The notes beneath the pieces are model-generated. The model did no database searches, was not told where the DNA came from, and saw only the letters and a list, made by a program, of their open reading frames with translations. Shown piece after piece: positions 59,585-64,000 of a DNA stretch of 64,000 nt. Position numbers and translations under genes: made by a program. This DNA is from Nitrospirota bacterium (GTDB lineage: Bacteria > JACPQY01), in assembly GCA_016180645.1 (NCBI GenBank), contig JACPAV010000006.1, positions 62,001-126,000 of the forward strand. Direction: 5' to 3'. Numbering within the stretch: the stretch's first letter is position 1; each line of letters starts with the position of its first letter.

Positions 59585-59768
59585 ATCATGAGCGGAGAGG
59601 GGGGACCTTGCTCACTTTGTCAACTTGCGCGGGAACGTGAGAGCTTTCGGGCTGGCTTCCGGCGATCCCCGCCGGGAGGCGGACGGGACGGGACGACCAC
59701 GTGAAACGTGGCGTGCGGTGAACGACCTCCCCCGTTGCCATAACGTGGCTGCGTTGAACTGAGCCGGA

Positions 59769-60239
59769 ATGAAAGAATTCATCGTCTACGTGGATGCCTC
59801 TGTCGTCGGTGGCTGCGAGGATGCAGAATTCTCTACGGACAGCCGTGCACTCTGGACTTTCTTCACGGATGGACGGTACAAGCTTGTTCTTTCAACGCAC
59901 ACGCTGCGCGAACTCGAAGGGGCTCCCGCGTCCGTGCAAAGTTGGCTGGACCGCGTCCCTCCCGAACACCAGATCGTTCTCCCGGACTCGGAGGAGTCAG
60001 CCGAGCTTGCACGGGCGTATCTGACGAAGAAAGTCGTAGGTCCCGGCTCGAAGGAGGATGCCCGGCATGTGGCGCTGGCTACGGTAGGACGGGTGGACGT
60101 ATTGGTGAGTTGGAATTTCAAGCATATCGTGAACTTGGGGCGTATCCGACTTTTCAACTCCGTGAATGTGGAGCGGGGCTATGGTATGCTGGAGATTAGA
60201 ACCCCGAAGGAGGTGGTCCGGAATGAAGAAGGGATTTGA
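59769..60239 (+). CDS. PIN-domain protein
   Basis: 156 residues with PIN-like acidic positions: YVDASVVGG, LRELEGAP, KEDARHVALATV and VSWNFKHIV. Length and motifs suit a toxin-type RNase. Its 3' end overlaps a small gene that has a strong ribosome site, so the order would be toxin first. The 184 bases upstream are empty apart from the end of the attC-like site. Confidence 0.75.
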   Translation: MKEFIVYVDASVVGGCEDAEFSTDSRALWTFFTDGRYKLVLSTHTLRELEGAPASVQSWLDRVPPEHQIVLPDSEESAELARAYLTKKVVGPGSKEDARHVALATVGRVDVLVSWNFKHIVNLGRIRLFNSVNVERGYGMLEIRTPKEVVRNEEGI

Positions 60240-60429
60240 TGCCGTAGCTTGGATGAGAAAACGGCGCGAGGAAATCGAGCGGGAGGACGCGGGGCTGACT
60301 TGGCAGGAGAAAAGCCTCAAAACCCTCGGTCTTTTGAAGGACAATCCTTTCTGGCAGAGGCTGAAGAACCGCGTCGTGGCGCCGGACTCCCAAGCTTCAG
60401 GTGTTGCCCAAGCGGCGGGCAAGCGCTGA
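60223..60429 (+). CDS. Small partner of the PIN gene, probable antitoxin
   Basis: 68 residues: MKKGFDAVAWMRKRREEIEREDAGLTWQEKSLKTLGLLKDNPFWQRL, a charged helical protein. The ATG at 60223 is preceded by AAGGAGGTGG and overlaps the PIN gene by 17 bases. Antitoxin is inferred from position only. About 50 bases downstream, CCGAAGG / CCTTCGG (about 60480-60501) forms a hairpin without a T tract. Confidence 0.65.
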   Translation: MKKGFDAVAWMRKRREEIEREDAGLTWQEKSLKTLGLLKDNPFWQRLKNRVVAPDSQASGVAQAAGKR

Positions 60430-60626
60430 TGAAGCGTTCTCGCTCCCGGAAGATACTCTCCCCAAACTCCTGATCCAGAGCCGAAGGCTTTTCCCCTTCG
60501 GAGTAAGGGGCCATTCCGAAGAACGTCAACGCAAACGGCGTTGGCACACTGGGAGTGATGTGCACGTCGCCAGGAGAGAATCACGCGCGAGAAGCCGTTG
60601 TCGGTTCCCCGGTGGTGCGGGCGCTT

Positions 60627-61835
60627 TCATCCGCCGGTAATGGAATCGATGATCGGCGTGAGGAATTCCGTGTCCTTCCATTCGTCCGGGGGAACCGTGC
60701 CGAGATTGGGAATCAGGCCGCCGGCGGGGTACCGCGCGAATAGAGACGGATCCGCCACGGGCCTTCCGCTGTACTTGACGTAGCGGCCATTACGGACCAC
60801 CACGAGTTCCAGCGAGGGAATCACGTAAACGTACTGCCCGTCGTAGCCCACGGCGGCGAATGTATCCGCCGGCAGCCGTCGGTTGGTGCGGCCGCTGAGC
60901 CACCATTGGTAGCCATAGCCCCGGAAGCTCCTGGAGGGCGAAGTGGAATCCGCCACCCACCCAGCGGGAACGACTTGCTTGTTTCTCCAATAACCCTGAC
61001 GCTGATAGAGCAAACCAAACCGCGCAAAGTCCTGGCTCGTCATGTCCACACAGCAGTAGGTGAGAGTGTGCCCGCTCGCGTCGGTCCACCAGTCCACGCT
61101 ATTTATTCCGAGGGGTGAGAAGAGCGCCTGAACTGCAAAATCGCCGGCCTTCATGCCGGTTGCCGCTTCGAGCACGCCCGACAACAGCAGGGTGTCGCCA
61201 CTTGAATAGTGAAAGCGACTGCCGGGCTGCCTGGCCATTTCACGATTCGCGGCGTATGCAAGCTGGTCCCTTTCCGCCAAGCCCAGCCGGATGATATCCG
61301 AGCTGCCGAACGCCGCGGGATTGTAGTCCTCGACCCAGGCGAGTCCGGAGGCCATCGTGAGCACGTCACGAAGGGTGATACCCGCCTTATCCGTGCCCCT
61401 CCATTGTGGAAAATACTTGGCGAGGCTGACCTCTACGCCCGGGATGATTCCTTGACCGATGGCGATTCCGATGAGGGCGCTCGCGAAGCTCTTGCCGACG
61501 GACCAGCTTGCAGCCCACGAGCCGGCGTCGGCGCCCCCGCCGTACCACTCAGCCACGAGGACTCCGCGCCGCACCACGACCACCCCCTGCGTATTCTTGC
61601 CGGGTTGGAAGGCATAGTCTTTCGCGCGCGATAGGACGGATTCGTCCATTCCTTGTTCCACTGGGTTTTGCACGATCCAATCCGTCGTCGGCCATGAGGC
61701 ATCGCCCGCTGGCGTCGGCCATGGGGCAACCTCCCGGTCGTCGCCGGAGCAGCCCGCGACCAGCATGAAGATCGCCACCCCCCACATTGGAATAAGCCGC
61801 TTTCCCGCCGTCTTGAGGAGTGACCGGCACCGCAT
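60627..61835 (-). CDS. Serine beta-lactamase/penicillin-binding-protein-family lipoprotein
   Basis: 402 residues with lipobox (IFMLVAGC). Class C/esterase-type hydrolase (PF00144): the catalytic SVGK (S-x-x-K) in SWSVGKSFASAL, YSS in FHYSSGD as the Y-x-N/S element, and a C-terminal GYDGQYVYVIP strand in place of KTG. Most relatives are esterases or peptidases of unknown substrate, not resistance enzymes. I use the ATG at 61835, and the frame is open to 61925. Confidence 0.85.
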   Translation of the reverse strand: MRCRSLLKTAGKRLIPMWGVAIFMLVAGCSGDDREVAPWPTPAGDASWPTTDWIVQNPVEQGMDESVLSRAKDYAFQPGKNTQGVVVVRRGVLVAEWYGGGADAGSWAASWSVGKSFASALIGIAIGQGIIPGVEVSLAKYFPQWRGTDKAGITLRDVLTMASGLAWVEDYNPAAFGSSDIIRLGLAERDQLAYAANREMARQPGSRFHYSSGDTLLLSGVLEAATGMKAGDFAVQALFSPLGINSVDWWTDASGHTLTYCCVDMTSQDFARFGLLYQRQGYWRNKQVVPAGWVADSTSPSRSFRGYGYQWWLSGRTNRRLPADTFAAVGYDGQYVYVIPSLELVVVRNGRYVKYSGRPVADPSLFARYPAGGLIPNLGTVPPDEWKDTEFLTPIIDSITGG

Positions 61836-61930
61836 ATCAATCGGAACGTGGGGGTTCAGATCCTTGGGAACTCTTCGCTCAGGAATGCAAACGGAACGCG
61901 GGGCTCCCGCCTTGGCGACTCGCAACTGAT

Positions 61931-62524
61931 CTATAGCCAGCGGCGAACTCGGCGGCGGTAGGCGAGGTAGGATTCGCCGTGGAGCTTCTCAAGATGTTCC
62001 TCTTCGAGGCGAACTTGGATTTGGATGAGGACATGACCGAGAATGAGAACAACAAGGGAAACCATGTTCGGCGCGGCCAGAAAGAATCCCAGGAGCGTCA
62101 CCGTCATTCCGAGGAAGATCGGATTCCTTGAGATGCGGAACAGGCCGTGAGCCACCATCTCCGTGCGGTGCTCCTGATCCACCCCCACTCGGAACGACGC
62201 CCCCATCTGCGCCTGCGCCACGGCGATCCACACGAAAGAGACGGTGAGGAGGATCAGTCCCGCCATCTTTAGGGAACGGTGTTCCAACCAGGGGATCGGT
62301 TCGAGCCAAGGGTAGGCCGAGGGGAAAAATCCGTACACCACGAGGAAAGCGGCGATGACGAGGAAAACCCACACCATGCACTGCCCCACGTAGTCATGCG
62401 CGCGGTCTCCGCGCTTGATTACGATGGGATTCACACCGGTCTGTTTCCACACACGGTAGGACCGCCACCCCATCAGCACGAGGAAGAAGGCGACGGCGTA
62501 GGCGGGAAGGATCCAGCGGGGCAT
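61931..62524 (-). CDS. Isoprenylcysteine carboxyl methyltransferase (ICMT/PEMT)-like membrane protein
   Basis: 197 residues with five membrane helices (about 5-20, 45-65, 85-105, 135-165) and the SAM-binding C-terminus: HGLFRISRNPIFLGM and EEEHLEKLHGESYLAYRRRVRRW. This is the family signature of small integral membrane methyltransferases. The substrate is unknown. It is upstream of, and on the same strand as, the serine hydrolase gene. Confidence 0.85.
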   Translation of the reverse strand: MPRWILPAYAVAFFLVLMGWRSYRVWKQTGVNPIVIKRGDRAHDYVGQCMVWVFLVIAAFLVVYGFFPSAYPWLEPIPWLEHRSLKMAGLILLTVSFVWIAVAQAQMGASFRVGVDQEHRTEMVAHGLFRISRNPIFLGMTVTLLGFFLAAPNMVSLVVLILGHVLIQIQVRLEEEHLEKLHGESYLAYRRRVRRWL

Positions 62525-62593
62525 GTGTCAGGATATTCCACGAATCGGGGGGTGGAATCAAGGCCGGACGGAGAGGAAACCCTCACCCCCGCT

Positions 62594-64000
62594 TCATCCT
62601 CTTTGCTTCAGGAGCCTCCTGACGCGGGCGGCCAGTTCCACCGGAGAGAAAGGCTTGGTGACATAGTCGTCCGCGCCCAATTCGAGACCCCGTACCACGT
62701 CGGCTTCATTCCCCAACGAGGTGAGCATCATGACCGGCTTCTTGGCGAGGGACGGCTTCTTCCGAAGCCGTTCGAGCAGTTGGAAACCATCCATGTTCGG
62801 CATCTGAACATCCAAGAGGAAAAGTTCCACTGAAGGATCATCCGATCCAGCCAGTGCGGCCTCCCCGTCCGGATAGTGAATCACTTCGAATCCATCGTTT
62901 CCCAATCTTTGGGTCACCACCGTGGTGACGAGAGGATCGTCGTCCGCGATCAGAATCTTCCGCGTGGCAACCGCGACCTCATCATCCACCGCTGTTACCC
63001 GATTCCTTCCGGCCGCCTTGGCCTTGTAGAGCAGACGGTCCGCCGACTCCAGAGCTTCCTCCAGTTCGGCCCCCGGCCGCACGTCGGCCACTCCCGCGGA
63101 GAACCGGACTTGGAATGAGCGGCCATCTCCCGCTTGGAGCACCAAATCCCGGACCTCTCCGAGCGCCTTTTCAAGCGCCGCCCTGGCTCCCTGTCGATCC
63201 GCATCAGCAAATACAGCCACGAACTCCTCGCCCCCCACCCGGGCGAAGATGTCGGCCTGACGGAGGCTTTTGCTGATGACACCCGCCGCCGAACGGAGCG
63301 CTTCATCCCCGGCGGCATGTCCGTAGGTGTCGTTGATGGATTTGAAGTGATCCATGTCGATGATGCCGATGGACACCGGCTCTTTTGCGCGTTGCGCGCG
63401 GGCCTGGGCGAGGCCGAACGCCACCCTGAGGGAGGCCCGGTTGAGCAGGCCGGTGAGTGGATCGCGGCCGGACTCCTGCAATGAAGCTCCCGCCCGCTGA
63501 AGCCGGGCGGATACCAGGGAAGCGAGGAGATCGATTTGAAACGGTTTGTCGACGTACTCGTCGGCCCCGAGCGCCAGACATTCCGTTCTCGATTGGCGGT
63601 TTCTTAGGGCGGAAAGAACAATGATCGGAACCGAGGCCATCTCCGTTTGCTCGCGCAGTTTGAGAAGGAGATTCCGGCCGTCCATGTCCGGAAGCACGAT
63701 ATCCAGGATGATCAGGCTGACCGGGGTCCTCGTCAGGATCTCCTGCGCCGAGGAGCCGCTGTAAGCCACCAGGATCCGGCGCGCCTCGGACGTCAATTCT
63801 TGCTTCAGCAGGCGGCCAATCGCCGGATCGTCATCCACCACCAGCACATTCGTCTTGGGAACGTCCCCGCCGGCCACGACCTCCCGCAGCGTCACGAGAA
63901 GCCTCTCCAGGCAGGCCGCCACCCGGTCGTCCGGGGCATCCTCCACTTTGCCCGCGGATTCCGTGATCTCCGGAAATCCGTACGTGGCCCCGGATCCCCG
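62594..64000 (-). CDS. Hpt-REC-GGDEF-REC diguanylate cyclase, 5' end off the right edge
   Basis: The visible 468 residues start in an Hpt-like segment (SGATYGFPEITESAGKVE) at the edge. They continue with REC1 (Asp in LIILDIVLPDMDG), a GGDEF domain with intact RVGGEEF and the DMDHFKSINDTYGH substrate loop, and REC2 (Asp in LFLLDVQMPNMDG). All catalytic and acceptor residues are present, unlike the paralogue at 33672-35216. It should make c-di-GMP under phosphorelay control. A GTG at 63946 has been passed over as a start because the homologous frame continues to the edge. Confidence 0.9.
   Translation of the reverse strand, partial: RGSGATYGFPEITESAGKVEDAPDDRVAACLERLLVTLREVVAGGDVPKTNVLVVDDDPAIGRLLKQELTSEARRILVAYSGSSAQEILTRTPVSLIILDIVLPDMDGRNLLLKLREQTEMASVPIIVLSALRNRQSRTECLALGADEYVDKPFQIDLLASLVSARLQRAGASLQESGRDPLTGLLNRASLRVAFGLAQARAQRAKEPVSIGIIDMDHFKSINDTYGHAAGDEALRSAAGVISKSLRQADIFARVGGEEFVAVFADADRQGARAALEKALGEVRDLVLQAGDGRSFQVRFSAGVADVRPGAELEEALESADRLLYKAKAAGRNRVTAVDDEVAVATRKILIADDDPLVTTVVTQRLGNDGFEVIHYPDGEAALAGSDDPSVELFLLDVQMPNMDGFQLLERLRKKPSLAKKPVMMLTSLGNEADVVRGLELGADDYVTKPFSPVELAARVRRLLKQRG

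Noticed and set aside
59585-59768. Third attC-like site upstream of the PIN gene
   Set aside because: A GTTGAAC word (near 59753) fits a right core, but no matching left core or pairing L boxes could be found.
60627-61835. Beta-lactam resistance gene
   Set aside because: The S-x-x-K hydrolase belongs to the broad PF00144 group and lacks a clear K-T-G motif. Most such lipoproteins are esterases or peptidases, so a resistance role is not supported.

Overview
The window is 64 kb of high-GC bacterial DNA from a Gram-negative (diderm) organism. LPS transport permeases (LptF/LptG), an outer-membrane barrel, many lipoproteins and a type IV pilus ATPase show the two-membrane envelope. A PyrR-led pyrimidine operon, a PilT-GAF pair, fibronectin/FGE-type lipoproteins and paired REC-GGDEF-REC regulators fit a deltaproteobacterium-like or uncultivated candidate-phylum lineage, but the sequence alone does not fix the taxonomy.

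Layout. 1-4.0 kb: ribF (cut by the left edge), lptF-lptG and a VapBC-type toxin-antitoxin pair. 4.1-18.2 kb: one uninterrupted minus-strand gene train, pyrR-pyrB-pyrC-carA-carB-greA-recG-lipA-(membrane protein)-GAF protein-pilT/U, led by a sigma70-like promoter and a PyrR-binding-type hairpin set against the first ribosome binding site. 18.3-27.3 kb: a MazEF-like pair, tadA, a MscS channel, and the 2-oxoglutarate dehydrogenase operon sucA-sucB-lpdA ending in a lipoate/octanoate ligase-family gene. 27.6-38.7 kb: a minus-strand envelope polysaccharide locus (phosphatase-TPR, membrane protein, propeller lipoprotein, REC-GGDEF-REC regulator, HEAT protein, processive GT2 glycosyltransferase, YaiO-like barrel, secreted hydrolase-like protein), ending in a MNT/HEPN pair that is damaged and flanked by a copy of the hydrolase 3' end.

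38.97-55.84 kb is a genomic island in a CAT-anticodon tRNA gene. It carries a tyrosine integrase, an excisionase, a membrane-tethered XRE regulator, a type I restriction-modification system (hsdRMS), a SIR2-domain protein downstream of three tandem mini-HTH genes, an operon with a PD-(D/E)xK nuclease-EVE fusion plus a calcineurin-like phosphoesterase and a duplicated, decayed EVE module, two Cys-rich lipoproteins, an XRE regulator, a DUF433/DUF5615 toxin-antitoxin pair and a C2HC-finger membrane protein. The element split the tRNA in its 5' half. The displaced ancestral 5' half, with its promoter, is still visible at the right end, next to the remnant of a second tRNA 5' end.

56.4-64 kb: an FN3-FGE lipoprotein, a transposase fragment, a lone integron-like cassette between two attC-like sites, a PIN-domain gene with a small partner, a serine beta-lactamase-family lipoprotein, an isoprenylcysteine-methyltransferase-like protein, and an intact paralogue of the REC-GGDEF-REC regulator that runs off the right edge.

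Several families of small palindromic repeats are scattered through the chromosomal part. One copy lies in frame inside carA and a possible second one inside sucA. The strongest candidates for undescribed biology are the three-HTH + SIR2 operon, the nuclease-EVE operon, and the in-frame palindromic insert in carA.
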